Assembly (NCBI GenBank): GCA_020073385.1
Contig: JAIQFH010000032.1
Coordinates: forward strand, 1-64,000
DNA: 64,000 nt
Origin: Terriglobia bacterium
Lineage (GTDB): Bacteria > Acidobacteriota > Terriglobia > Terriglobales > Acidobacteriaceae
Direction: 5' to 3'
The notes below the pieces were generated by a model. The model searched no databases and was not told the DNA's origin. It saw only the letters and a program-made list of their open reading frames with translations. Below are positions 55,438 through 64,000 of the stretch, piece by piece. Numbering within the stretch: position 1 is the stretch's first letter; the number at the start of each line of letters is the position of its first letter. A program made the translations under genes and the position numbers.

Positions 55438-57114
55438 GTGCGTAGGCTAATCATCATGTCCGCGCTGGTTGTGGCTTTTGTATCGAACGGAGCCCCCAGC
55501 GCCGCGCCCGGAATCCGATTTGAAGAGATTGCGGCAAAGTCCGGACTAAACTTCACGACCGCCAGTTCGCCGACGGAGAACAAGAACCAAGTCGAAACGA
55601 TGGTTGCGGGTGTGGCCCTGCTGGATTATGACGGCGACGGCTACCTTGATATTTATCTGGTCAATGGTGCTGCTATCCCGTCGCTCAGGAAGGAATCACC
55701 GGCGTACTGGAACCGATTGTTCCGCAACAATCATAACGGGACGTTCACAGACGTAACGGAAAAAGCTGGTGTCGCCGGGGCTGGTTATGGCATGGGTGTT
55801 GCCGTCGGCGACTATGACAATGACGGATGGCCCGACCTGTTCGTCGCTAATGTGACCGCGAATCAGTTGTTTCACAACAACGGGAATGGAACTTTCACGG
55901 ACGTCACGAAAAAGGCGGGGCTGCAGGGCGCGACCTTGGATGGAAAGAAAATGTGGTCGGTCGGCGCCGGCTGGTTCGACTACGACAATGACGGCTTGCT
56001 GGACCTCTTCGTGGTCAACTACTGCAAGTGGGAGGTCAATCGTGACCCGAATTGCACCATCGGTGGCGGCACCCGCGGATACTGTCATCCAAAATACTAT
56101 TCTCCAACTCACAACTCTCTTTATCGGAACAAGGGCGACGGTACTTTCACCGATGTCTCCGACAAGACCGCAATCGCTGCACAGTTTGGCAAAGGTATGA
56201 GCGTTTCATTTGCCGACTACGACGGCGACGGCTTTCTGGACGCTTTTGTCGCCAACGACACGACTCGTAACTATCTTTTCCATAACATCGGAGGAAAGCG
56301 ATTCGAAGAAGTCGGCGAGATGGCAGGAGTGGCGTATGGGGCGAATGGTACAGCCCTCTCGGGAATGGGTTCTGATTTCCGGGATGTCAACAATGATGGG
56401 CTGCCGGACATTTGGCACACGGCTGTCGAATTCGAGACTTTTCCGCTGTACCGGAATCGAGGCGGAGGGGACTTCACCGACATGACCGTCAGCAGCGGCC
56501 TGGGACAGATGACGGCTCAAATGTCAGGGTGGGGAAACGGAATCGTTGACTTTGACAACGATGGCTGGAAGGACTTGTTCGTCGCCCGTTCCAACGTCCT
56601 CGACAACATCAACAAGTTGGTTTCTAACCGGCAATATCCGGAAAGGAACTCCGTCTTCCGTAATCATGGCAATGGGAAGTTTCAAGATGTAAGCGTCGAG
56701 GCCGGTCCTGACTTCCAAAGGGCCGCCCCTCATCGGGGTCTCTCATTTGGAGATCTCGACAACGACGGGCGGATTGATGTGGTCGTCACCGTGTTAAACG
56801 GTCAACCAAAGGTGCTCCACAATGGTTCAGATGGAAACAATCACTGGATCATCCTGAAACTCGAGGGAACGAAAAGCAATCGAATGGGGATAGGCGCACA
56901 GGTGCATATCGTCGCCGAAGATGGACGATCGCAGTGGAATGAAGTGACGACGGCGGTAGGCTATGCCTCGTCGAGCGATTCCCGAGTTCATTTCGGGTTG
57001 GACCAGAGCCACCGGATTCGCGAACTGGAAATTCGATGGCCGAGCGGAATCCGGCAAGTCCTGCATGATCTGGATGTGGATCGCATCGTAGTCGTGCGGG
57101 AGCAGCAAAGCTGA
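55438..57114 (+). CDS. Secreted CRTAC1-like protein (FG-GAP/VCBS repeats plus ASPIC/UnbV)
   Basis: 558 residues from a GTG at 55438 (ATG at 55456 possible); signal peptide IIMSALVVAFVSNGAPSA. Seven calcium-binding FG-GAP motifs of the DxDxDGxxD type (DYDGDGYLDIY, DYDNDGWPDLF, DYDNDGLLDLF, DYDGDGFLDAF, DVNNDGLPDIW, DFDNDGWKDLF, DLDNDGRIDVV) form a propeller (about 25-450), followed by an ASPIC/UnbV domain (about 465-535, RMGIGAQVHIV...VGYASSSDSRVHFGL). Such proteins bind calcium at the surface; carbohydrate binding is suspected but not shown. Confidence 0.88.
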   Translation: MRRLIIMSALVVAFVSNGAPSAAPGIRFEEIAAKSGLNFTTASSPTENKNQVETMVAGVALLDYDGDGYLDIYLVNGAAIPSLRKESPAYWNRLFRNNHNGTFTDVTEKAGVAGAGYGMGVAVGDYDNDGWPDLFVANVTANQLFHNNGNGTFTDVTKKAGLQGATLDGKKMWSVGAGWFDYDNDGLLDLFVVNYCKWEVNRDPNCTIGGGTRGYCHPKYYSPTHNSLYRNKGDGTFTDVSDKTAIAAQFGKGMSVSFADYDGDGFLDAFVANDTTRNYLFHNIGGKRFEEVGEMAGVAYGANGTALSGMGSDFRDVNNDGLPDIWHTAVEFETFPLYRNRGGGDFTDMTVSSGLGQMTAQMSGWGNGIVDFDNDGWKDLFVARSNVLDNINKLVSNRQYPERNSVFRNHGNGKFQDVSVEAGPDFQRAAPHRGLSFGDLDNDGRIDVVVTVLNGQPKVLHNGSDGNNHWIILKLEGTKSNRMGIGAQVHIVAEDGRSQWNEVTTAVGYASSSDSRVHFGLDQSHRIRELEIRWPSGIRQVLHDLDVDRIVVVREQQS

Positions 57115-57228
57115 TCAGCAAAGTACTTCGGGCTGCAACCTGAAATCGCAAGCTGTATCCAACGATAGGTTGACCATGCCAGGTAGCCGCAAAGACTCGC
57201 GCGTTCTAAATACGAAGGCGCGGCGGCA

Positions 57229-58848
57229 TCATTTCACCACCAGGTCTTTCCAGTAGGCGTTGCCCGCTTCGTGATGTGGAACCAGTACTCGTTGATAGAG
57301 CCGCAAGACGACCTCCTGCCCGGCATAGGTCGATACATCGACGTTAATGTCCTGCCAACTTCGCGTGTCCGAGCTCCCCGCGATAAGTTTGTCCAGGACT
57401 TTGTCGTCGTTCACATACACCTGCAGCTGCCATGCCCGGCCCGAATCCACACCGGCTTTGAAACTCAGGGCCGGATTGTTGCCGAGTTTCAGCGTTTTTC
57501 TCAAGACCGCTCCGCGCACTTCATCCCGAGGATAAGTGGACAAGACTTCTCCATCGAGATAAGTGATCCCACGGATTCCGGCCATCCCTCCGCCAGCTCC
57601 GCCGAATCCGGCCCGATCCAGGGTCCACTGAGGATTCCAGTAGCGGACCAGGTCCGCTAATCGGAACAATTCGGCCGGTTGAGTCTCAGGCTCCTGAATC
57701 TCAATTCTGAGCACGCTGCCGTCGTCGATGGCTCCGTGCGCCACTGCGTTTGCGATGCCCAGTCTCGCTGTTCGGCTCGCCAACTCCGTGATGCTCTCGT
57801 CTACAGCCGGCGTCAGACGTAATGGACCCATGGTTTCACCCTTGATTCGGTCGTGCAGTTCGGAGACCTGCCCGGCCGGCAGGGCCTTCATACCCCACAT
57901 GGCTGCCACCACGGACTCGGCATTGGCTGCATTGCAGTCGGCATCGGCGAAGTCCGCGGCGTGCACCGTCAGTTCGATGGTCTTCTGAAAGTCACCTCTC
58001 CCAAACCACACCGCGGTGGCAACAAGGCCGCCGTTGACGACCGCATTATTTGTCGCTGGGTACTCGATCCCCCAGCGCTCGTCAATAGCGCGAAAGATCT
58101 GTTCTGGTCCGGCGCCACTATCCGCCATGGCGATGATCATCTCCAAGCACTTGCGATACGGTGACTCCGGGTGGATCAAAGTTGCGGCTTTCCGAACGAC
58201 CGTGCGGGAATTCTTTTCCGCGAAAGCAATACTGATCATTGCGGAAACGAAGACAGCTCCGTCCGTTCCCTCGGCATAACCGTTAATATGGCCCAAGCGA
58301 CGGGCCAGTTCACCCGCAAGATTGGGCATCCCCGGACTGAGCGCCCCATATACATCACTGCTGAATTGCGGTCCGATCGTCCACCAGAGTCTGTTGTAGC
58401 GGGGATGGCCAGTGTCCGGAGGCTTTATGCCGCGCTTCAGAAGTACCAGGGCCTGTTCGCTTGATCCCCAGGAACCGGCGTTGTTCTCCAGCCACTGCTG
58501 ACCGAGTTGTTCGACCGTCAGTCCTATGCCGTATTTCTCGAACGCGCGGACGGCCACCATTTCATAGTAGTAATCGTCATCGACCGGAGCGTAGCCCGGC
58601 ACATGACTTAACGGTGTCACCGGAAGCGCCGAAGCGGGTTGGTGTTCGAATCGGACACCCGTATTCTGCCCAATCATCTGCGCCATCCAGATTGCTTGCA
58701 CTCGATCGATGTACTCTGCATGCGAGAGTTGCAGAATTCGAGATGGTGCGTGCGTCTCGCTCGGCCTTGGCAGTTGGCCATGCAGGCCAACGCTACCCGA
58801 CGCAGCCGCAATGAAGAAGATGAGCAACAGAAACTTTTGCGGGTTCAT
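57229..58848 (-). CDS. Exported ADP-ribosylglycohydrolase-family protein with C-terminal beta-domain
   Basis: 539 residues from the ATG at 58848 (AGGGAGGA upstream). Signal peptide FLLLIFFIAAASGSVGLHG. ADP_ribosyl_GH fold about 55-400: the metal-site acidic segment PVDDDYYYE near 100, ELARRLGHINGYAEGTDGAVFVSAM near 200, and ADADCNAANAESVVAAMWG near 300. A C-terminal ~130-residue jelly-roll-like domain (SWQDINVDVSTYAGQEVVLRLYQRV) follows. Family members with export signals in this phylum are probably glycoside hydrolases rather than ARH enzymes. Divergent from the SUMF1 fusion across an operator at 58940. Confidence 0.82.
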   Translation of the reverse strand: MNPQKFLLLIFFIAAASGSVGLHGQLPRPSETHAPSRILQLSHAEYIDRVQAIWMAQMIGQNTGVRFEHQPASALPVTPLSHVPGYAPVDDDYYYEMVAVRAFEKYGIGLTVEQLGQQWLENNAGSWGSSEQALVLLKRGIKPPDTGHPRYNRLWWTIGPQFSSDVYGALSPGMPNLAGELARRLGHINGYAEGTDGAVFVSAMISIAFAEKNSRTVVRKAATLIHPESPYRKCLEMIIAMADSGAGPEQIFRAIDERWGIEYPATNNAVVNGGLVATAVWFGRGDFQKTIELTVHAADFADADCNAANAESVVAAMWGMKALPAGQVSELHDRIKGETMGPLRLTPAVDESITELASRTARLGIANAVAHGAIDDGSVLRIEIQEPETQPAELFRLADLVRYWNPQWTLDRAGFGGAGGGMAGIRGITYLDGEVLSTYPRDEVRGAVLRKTLKLGNNPALSFKAGVDSGRAWQLQVYVNDDKVLDKLIAGSSDTRSWQDINVDVSTYAGQEVVLRLYQRVLVPHHEAGNAYWKDLVVK

Positions 58849-58939
58849 GATCTTCGGTCCTCCCTCAGTCTGTGACGAATGAACTTGTTGCAGCATCCCG
58901 CATGGGAACCTTCACACAATATCGGAATAGACATGAGGT

Positions 58940-58953
58940 TTGAAACGTTTTAT
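58940..58953. promoter_or_regulatory. LacI-type operator in the divergent promoter
   Basis: TTGAAACGTTTTAT lies 38 bp before the ATG at 58991 and 92 bp before the ATG at 58848, so it can act on both divergent genes. The core GAAACGTTT is identical to the sites at 53050 and 62419. The plus-strand gene has AAGGAG before its ATG. Confidence 0.75.
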
Positions 58954-58990
58954 ATTTCCTCCCGGAGATCCTCGTTGAAGGAGCGGACTT

Positions 58991-61162
58991 ATGTTCTCCA
59001 CGATAAGACTCATTGCTATCACAATTCTGGTTGTTCTCTGCTCAATGTCGCTGGCGCAGGATTCCCGCTATCGGCCCGAGCGTCAGCAGATTCCAACGCC
59101 TGGATGCCTTGTCATGAAAGGAGCGTGGGAGGGTGGGGGCACAGCCTGCCAGAAAAATGAACACGACACATGGCTCGATGACATTCGCCACTGGCGCACG
59201 GAGCGCAAGATTCGCATCGGCTACAACGGATCCCGGTATGACATGCCGGAGTTGAAATGGACGCAGTCCAGCTTCTTCCAACCGCAGATGATGGTCGAGG
59301 ACCGGTACTTCTACGATCCCATTGCACATCGCTACACGGTGGATCGGTATCTCGACGATCTCGAGAAACGTTACGGCGGCATCGATGCCGTACTCATCTG
59401 GCCAACCTACCCGAACATGGGCATCGACAATCGCAACCAGCACGACTTGATCCGCTCGATGCCGGGTGGAGTGGCCGGCGTGCGCCAGATGATTGCCGAT
59501 TTCCATAAGCGCGGCGTCCGCGTTCTTTTCCCGATGATGATGTGGGATCAGGGCACGCGCGATCCCGGGATGCCGTGGCCCGATGCAATTGCCAGCTTGA
59601 TGAAGGAAGTCGGGGCCGACGGTATCAACGGCGATACGCAGGATGGAGTGCCGCTGGCGTTTTCTCTCGCCTCCGACAAGGTCGTGCACACCCTCGCCTT
59701 TGAGCCCGAAGGCGGCCCATCCGACGAGGCTCTCGCCTGGAACGTGATGACCTGGGGCCAGTATTCGTACCCATTTGTTCCCATGGTGGACAAGTACAAA
59801 TGGATGGAGACGCGCCACATGGTCAACATCTCCGACCGATGGAAGCGCGACAAGACGGATAACCTGCAGTTCGCGTTCTTCAACGGTGTGGGCTGGGAAA
59901 GTTGGGAGAACATCTGGGGGATCTGGAATGAGGTCACGCCGCGGGACGCCGAGGCCACACGGCGCATCGCTACCATCGAACGGGCGGTGGCGCCATTCCT
60001 GATCAGTCCTGATTGGGAGCCGCTTGCACCAATGTTGCGATATGGCGTTTACAGCAGCCGTTGGCCGATGGGTCAGCAGACGCTGTGGACCATCGTGAAC
60101 CGGAATGAATACGACATCGACGGGCCTCAGATCGAACTCGCGCCCCAAGATGGCATGCGGTATTTCGACCTCTATCACGGGGTAGAACTCAAGCCGACAA
60201 AGAACCCGAAAGGAAGCACTGTCCTTAGCTTCTCCATGGAAGCGCATGGTTACGGAGCGCTACTGGCGACGTCATCCGCCCCCGAGAACAACATCGAGAA
60301 TCTCATGGCGAAGATGAAGGAACTGACGGCGAAGCCTCTGGCCAGTTACTCGCATGAGTGGAAGGTTCTGCCGCAGAAGATCGTTGCTATTGCGCCGACC
60401 AAGCCGCCCTCCGGGTCTCCCGGCGATATGATCAAGATTCCCGAATCTGACTTTGATTTCCGCGTCGAGGGGATTGAGATCGAAGGATTCGACGATATCG
60501 GAGTGGACGTGCAGTATCCGTGGGAAGATACGCCACGACGTTTCCACGATCATCCGATGTACATCAAGTCATTCTGGATGGACAAGTATCCGGTGACCAA
60601 CGCGCAGTTCAAGAAGTTTGTCGATGCGACTCACTACCATCCGCAGGATGATCTGAATTTCCTGCGGGACTGGAAAGACAGCAACTATCCCTCTGGTTGG
60701 GACAAGAAGCCAGTGACGTGGGTTTCCTTGGAGGATGCGCGAGCCTATGCGGCATGGTCGGGGAAGCGCCTGCCGCACGAATGGGAATGGCAATATGCGG
60801 CCCAGGGCACCGATGGGCGTCTGTATCCCTGGGGGAATGATTGGAAGGCCGACGCCGTTCCCGTGCCGGACAAAGGTCGCACGATGCGCGGACCGGACCC
60901 CGTCGATGCACATCTTCAGGGTGCAAGTCCGTTTGGAGTGATGGACCTGGTTGGAAACGTCTGGCAGTGGACGGAAGAGTTTCAGGACGAGCACACGCGA
61001 GGGGGCATTCTGCGCGGAGGCAGTTATTACCAGCCCCAGGGATCCATATGGTATTTCCCGCAGGCTTACAAACTCGGTGAGCACGGGAAGCTCTTGATGA
61101 CGTCCCCGAGCATGGATCGCTCAGGGGGACTCAGCTTCCGCTGCGTTCAGGATGCGGAGTAG
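58991..61162 (+). CDS. GH-like TIM-barrel domain fused to a SUMF1/FGE-like domain, secreted
   Basis: 723 residues. Signal peptide (LIAITILVVLCSMSLA). Residues ~30-440 look like a glycosidase TIM barrel of unassigned family ([48 protein letters not shown]). Residues ~510-723 are a formylglycine-generating-enzyme-type (SUMF1) fold: [71 protein letters not shown]. The copper-binding Cys pair of true FGE is missing (the GGS segment reads SYYQPQGSIWYFPQAYK), so it should not oxidise sulfatases; it may bind ligand. The N-terminal part may cleave a glycan; catalytic residues cannot be assigned. Confidence 0.82.
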   Translation: MFSTIRLIAITILVVLCSMSLAQDSRYRPERQQIPTPGCLVMKGAWEGGGTACQKNEHDTWLDDIRHWRTERKIRIGYNGSRYDMPELKWTQSSFFQPQMMVEDRYFYDPIAHRYTVDRYLDDLEKRYGGIDAVLIWPTYPNMGIDNRNQHDLIRSMPGGVAGVRQMIADFHKRGVRVLFPMMMWDQGTRDPGMPWPDAIASLMKEVGADGINGDTQDGVPLAFSLASDKVVHTLAFEPEGGPSDEALAWNVMTWGQYSYPFVPMVDKYKWMETRHMVNISDRWKRDKTDNLQFAFFNGVGWESWENIWGIWNEVTPRDAEATRRIATIERAVAPFLISPDWEPLAPMLRYGVYSSRWPMGQQTLWTIVNRNEYDIDGPQIELAPQDGMRYFDLYHGVELKPTKNPKGSTVLSFSMEAHGYGALLATSSAPENNIENLMAKMKELTAKPLASYSHEWKVLPQKIVAIAPTKPPSGSPGDMIKIPESDFDFRVEGIEIEGFDDIGVDVQYPWEDTPRRFHDHPMYIKSFWMDKYPVTNAQFKKFVDATHYHPQDDLNFLRDWKDSNYPSGWDKKPVTWVSLEDARAYAAWSGKRLPHEWEWQYAAQGTDGRLYPWGNDWKADAVPVPDKGRTMRGPDPVDAHLQGASPFGVMDLVGNVWQWTEEFQDEHTRGGILRGGSYYQPQGSIWYFPQAYKLGEHGKLLMTSPSMDRSGGLSFRCVQDAE

Positions 61163-61247
61163 GTCGGATGGGCACTCCTCTTGCTGTTGAAGGCTGAGGC
61201 CCAACTCGGCAACGGCCAATCTGCTAACCTGAGCTTCGTGGTATCAG

Positions 61248-62318
61248 ATGAATCCTCCGGTCACAATGCGGCAAATCGCGGAGCGCGCCGAGGTTTCCAT
61301 TGGCACCGTGTCGCATGTCATCAACGGCACGGCCAAGGTGCGGGAGAAACTCCGGCAGCGAGTACTGGACGCGATTCGCAGCCTGGGTTATCAACCCAGC
61401 CAGTTGGCGCGAGGTCTTCGCCGCAACCAGACCAACATCGTGGTGATGATTGTTCCCGATATCACAAACCCGTTTTTCCCCGCGGTTGTGCGCGGCGTGG
61501 AGGATGTTGCCTATAAAGGCGGATTTCGTCTGGTTCTTTGTAACACCGATAACGATGCGCAAAAAGAGAGCTTCTATCTGAATGAAATGCGATCTTACCG
61601 GCCCGCAGGCTGGCTTGTGATCCCGGCGACCGACAGCCATATGGCAACCCAGTTAAAATCGTCGGCCATTGCAGGGCCTCCGGTTGTCTGCATTGACCGC
61701 CAGCCTCCGGACTGGAAGGGAGACGTGGTGCTGGTGGCCAATGAGGCTGGAGCATATAGCGCTACGCAACATCTCCTGCGCATGGGGCATCGTCAACTCG
61801 CAGTGATCACCGGACCGCTGCACCTGACCAACGCCGTCGAGAGATTAAAGGGATTCGAACGCGCCCTGGCGGAAGCCAAGGTGTCAATTGAACCGGAGTA
61901 CATTCAGGAAGCGCGGTTTAATCGTCAGAGCGGGTACCAGGCAGCAACGCGACTCTTGCGCATGTTGCCTCGGCCGACTGCGATTTTTGCATGCAACGAT
62001 CTGATGGCGATGGGCGTTCTGCTGGCGACCCGGGAGTTGGGTCTCCACTGTCCCGAAGATGTATCTATTGTCGGATTTGATGACCTCGACTTCGCTGAGT
62101 TTACGGCTCCAGCACTGACTTCGGTACACCAGCCCGGATATCAGATCGGTACCACCGCGGCACGTCTCTTGCTCGACCGAATTGACGGCTCGCGGGGTTC
62201 CCCCCAGAAAATAGCGTTGCCCAGTGAGTTGAAGATCCGCCATTCGGTTGCATGTCTTTCCCCCACAGTTCCTCCTGCCAGATCGAAACGGCGCGAGGCC
62301 GCTTTCGAGATTCGCTGA
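61248..62318 (+). CDS. LacI-family transcriptional repressor
   Basis: 356 residues. N-terminal LacI helix-turn-helix (MRQIAERAEVSIGTVSHVING, about 7-27) and hinge helix (YQPSQLARGLRRNQT); periplasmic-binding-protein-like sensor domain 65-330 (VMIVPDITNPFFPAVVRGVEDVA; IFACNDLMAMGVLLATRELGLHCPEDVSIVGFDDLDFAEF). A basic tail (PPARSKRREA) is extra. The gene lies between the SUMF1 fusion and the TonB receptor, and three matching operators occur in this window, so it most likely represses these genes; the inducer is probably a sugar. Confidence 0.92.
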   Translation: MNPPVTMRQIAERAEVSIGTVSHVINGTAKVREKLRQRVLDAIRSLGYQPSQLARGLRRNQTNIVVMIVPDITNPFFPAVVRGVEDVAYKGGFRLVLCNTDNDAQKESFYLNEMRSYRPAGWLVIPATDSHMATQLKSSAIAGPPVVCIDRQPPDWKGDVVLVANEAGAYSATQHLLRMGHRQLAVITGPLHLTNAVERLKGFERALAEAKVSIEPEYIQEARFNRQSGYQAATRLLRMLPRPTAIFACNDLMAMGVLLATRELGLHCPEDVSIVGFDDLDFAEFTAPALTSVHQPGYQIGTTAARLLLDRIDGSRGSPQKIALPSELKIRHSVACLSPTVPPARSKRREAAFEIR

Positions 62319-62374
62319 GTTCCCCCGAGAGGCTCCTGTTCTGTACTTGTCGTCGGCATTTGTTTTATTTCTGC

Positions 62375-62404
62375 TTGACAACGGTTTTGCAGCGGGAATA
62401 CACT
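62375..62404 (+). promoter_or_regulatory. Promoter of the TonB receptor gene
   Basis: TTGACA (62375-62380) and TACACT (62399-62404) are 18 nt apart. Predicted transcription start near 62411, so the LacI operator at 62419 would lie within about +9 to +22, where a bound repressor would block transcription. Confidence 0.6.
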
Positions 62405-62418
62405 CCGCCGTTGTGAGA

Positions 62419-62432
62419 TTGAAACGTTTCAA
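62419..62432. promoter_or_regulatory. Perfect LacI-type operator before the TonB receptor gene
   Basis: TTGAAACGTTTCAA, a perfect 14-bp palindrome with a central CG, as is typical of LacI-family sites. Located 82 bp upstream of the ATG and just downstream of the predicted promoter. Confidence 0.8.
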
Positions 62433-62514
62433 AACAACGATTCCTGCCCTGACTGGCCCTGACTGATCGTACGGCTTTTGTCAGCGCTGAGCACTCACCG
62501 TAGAGGAGGGTCGT

Positions 62515-64000
62515 ATGCGTCACCGTTGTGGCTCGCTCCTGATTGGTCTCTTCCTTCTGCTCGCCTCCGCCTTACTCGCTCAAGTCGTGATCACGAGCAC
62601 AATTCTTGGCACAGTCACCGACCCACAAGGGGCCATGATTCCAGACGCCAACGTCGTATTGAAAAATCTCGATACGGGCGTTCAATGGACTGCCTTGACC
62701 AACGGCGGCGGTGAATATCAGTTCCCGAATCTCATTGCGGGCCGCTACAAGCTGGAAATTGCCAAAGAGGGCTTCGCCAAGGCAGTTTCGACGGAAGTAC
62801 CGCTTGAGAACGGTACCACCAAGCGCGTGAACATCGCGTTGAAAGTGGGGCAATCCGAACAGGTCGTGGAAGTCAGCGCAGCTGCCGCTCTCGTCAAGAC
62901 CGACGACGCCAATGTTTCCGAGGTGATCGAGAACAAATTCGTACGGGACCTTCCCGTCGAAGGCCGCAGCTTCCTCAACTATGCGCAGATCGTCCCTATG
63001 TTCAACAGCGGCACGAGCGACAACGGGCGCATCTCCTGGGGTCTTGCCTCTGCCACCAGCACGGGCGCAAAACAACTGAACGTGGGCGGGACAGAATATG
63101 GAGTCGGATACTACATTGACGGCCTCAACAACAACGACAACTGGGTTGAGGGCCCGGTCACAAACGTCAACATGGACGCGGTGCAAGAGGTAAAAGCGGA
63201 GGTGATCAACTACTCCGCGGAGTACGGCCGCGACGTGGGTCAAATCAGCCTGACGACCAAGTCCGGCACCAATAACCTGCACGGCACCGTCTACGACTTC
63301 TTCCAGAATTCGGGCATGAATGCCAATGATCCTTACTCGATCGTTTATGGCGTTCCCCGAACACCCTATCACCAGAACCAGTACGGGTTCACCGTCGGCG
63401 GCCCAGTTTACATTCCGCACGTCTTTAACGGACGCAACAAGCTGTTCTTCTTCGCGTCTGCCGAGTGGTTGCGTAGTCGATCTCACGGCACAATGCGTGC
63501 CTATGTTCCCACCGCGCTTGAGCGAACGGGCGACTTCAGCGAGTGGCTGGCGAACTTCCCCGTCGATCCTGCGCAGTGTGACGGTACTGGGAACGCGCCC
63601 GCTAACTGCCGTTATGTGATTTACGACCCGAATACCTATGATCCTGATACATCAACCCGGCAGCCCTTCCCCAACAACGTTATCACCAACCCCGACCCGA
63701 TCGCGCTAGCGTATCTCTCTCACTTTCCGGATCCGAACTTTAAGTCGCCGGTGGCCACCGATTTCAACAACTGGTCCGGCCCCACAACCGACGGCATCGA
63801 CAACAACAACTATTCCGCGCGTGCCGATTACAACATCTCGAAACGCGACAGCTTGTATTTTCGTTACTCGCACGATTACGGCACCAAGCTGCATGAAGGC
63901 GGATTGATTCCCGAGTTGGCTCTCGGCAACGGACCGGTCCACACCACCAACATGTATCAGGTGCACTGGGTGCACGCCTTCGGTTCCACCTTCAGCAACG
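62515..64000 (+). CDS. Oar-like TonB-dependent receptor (5' part; continues beyond window)
   Basis: About 495 codons visible. GAGGAGG lies just upstream of the ATG. Signal peptide LLIGLFLLLASALLA. Carboxypeptidase-regulatory-like domain (about 25-110: ILGTVTDPQGAMIPDANVVLKNLDTG, GEYQFPNLIAGRYKLEIAKEGF), then a plug (RDLPVEGRSFLNYAQIVP, YYIDGLNNND, VQEVKAEVINYSAEYGRDVGQISLTTKSGTNNLHGTVYDFFQNS) and the start of the barrel (RADYNISKRDSLYFRYSHDYG). This is the acidobacterial Oar/CarboxypepD_reg family rather than a siderophore type. With the LacI operator it is a candidate oligosaccharide importer for the adjacent hydrolases. Confidence 0.9.
   Translation, partial: MRHRCGSLLIGLFLLLASALLAQVVITSTILGTVTDPQGAMIPDANVVLKNLDTGVQWTALTNGGGEYQFPNLIAGRYKLEIAKEGFAKAVSTEVPLENGTTKRVNIALKVGQSEQVVEVSAAAALVKTDDANVSEVIENKFVRDLPVEGRSFLNYAQIVPMFNSGTSDNGRISWGLASATSTGAKQLNVGGTEYGVGYYIDGLNNNDNWVEGPVTNVNMDAVQEVKAEVINYSAEYGRDVGQISLTTKSGTNNLHGTVYDFFQNSGMNANDPYSIVYGVPRTPYHQNQYGFTVGGPVYIPHVFNGRNKLFFFASAEWLRSRSHGTMRAYVPTALERTGDFSEWLANFPVDPAQCDGTGNAPANCRYVIYDPNTYDPDTSTRQPFPNNVITNPDPIALAYLSHFPDPNFKSPVATDFNNWSGPTTDGIDNNNYSARADYNISKRDSLYFRYSHDYGTKLHEGGLIPELALGNGPVHTTNMYQVHWVHAFGSTFSN

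Noticed and set aside
59042-60247. Long minus-strand open frame opposite the SUMF1 fusion gene
   Set aside because: It lies wholly antisense to a well-supported secreted protein and has no family features.
62572-63486. Minus-strand open frame opposite the TonB receptor
   Set aside because: Antisense shadow; the plus-strand protein has signal peptide, plug and regulatory domains.

Overview
The window looks like part of a chromosome of a soil-type Acidobacteriota (class Terriglobia). The reasons are family-level: an ECF sigma factor coupled to a kinase-TPR protein, a very large SBBP-propeller secreted protein with a FEPNRGQ-type N-terminus, an Oar-like TonB receptor with a carboxypeptidase-regulatory domain, CRTAC1/ASPIC proteins, TPR regulators and many Ig-like secreted proteins. 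GC is moderate to high. I saw no rRNA, tRNA or CRISPR array.

Layout. 1-3.3 kb: ECF sigma factor and a receptor-like Ser/Thr kinase (runs off the left edge), minus strand, 4-bp GTGA overlap. 3.6-8.7 kb: 1.67-kilo-residue SBBP/Ig-like secreted protein with three nearly identical modules. 8.8-9.8 kb: two dead tyrosine recombinases. 10-13.5 kb: DUF885-type metallopeptidase plus OPT peptide transporter. 13.7-15 kb: a [2Fe-2S]-ferredoxin/methyltransferase fusion. 15.2-22 kb: small membrane protein, Ig-like lipoprotein, GYF-like membrane protein, TPR regulator. 22.2-33.6 kb: a glycoside-utilisation locus (SIS protein, sugar porter, ROK kinase, GH116 glucosidase, tandem-thioredoxin protein, two ThuA proteins, ROK/NagC repressor), with ATGA couplings and a shared AT-rich motif at two divergent promoters. 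34.1-36.8 kb: DUF4118 histidine kinase, FixJ-type regulator and a GAF-ANTAR protein. 37.1-43.1 kb: a probable seven-gene operon containing an Amt ammonium transporter, a TPR protein, a CPA2 antiporter and a kinase-like protein with NFG in place of DFG; two tandem hexaloop hairpins precede it.

43.3-53.8 kb is a decaying accessory zone: orphan AbrB-type protein, intact IS701-family element with CTAG flanks, IS110 remnant joined to an Ig-like fragment, an rve transposase scrap, a phosphate-binding-like protein with a porin-like protein, a kinase gene that lost its N-lobe beside an inverted PD40 fragment, and a pseudogene paralogous to the 59-kb gene. 53.9-64 kb is a coherent LacI-controlled secreted-glycan locus: TPR protein, CRTAC1 protein, exported ADP-ribosylglycohydrolase-family protein, GH-like/SUMF1 fusion, LacI repressor and the start of a TonB receptor. 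Three copies of a TTGAAACGTTTYAA-type operator (53.05, 58.94, 62.42 kb) tie this locus together, including the dead paralogue.

All calls are from reading translated sequence and motifs; no database search was run.
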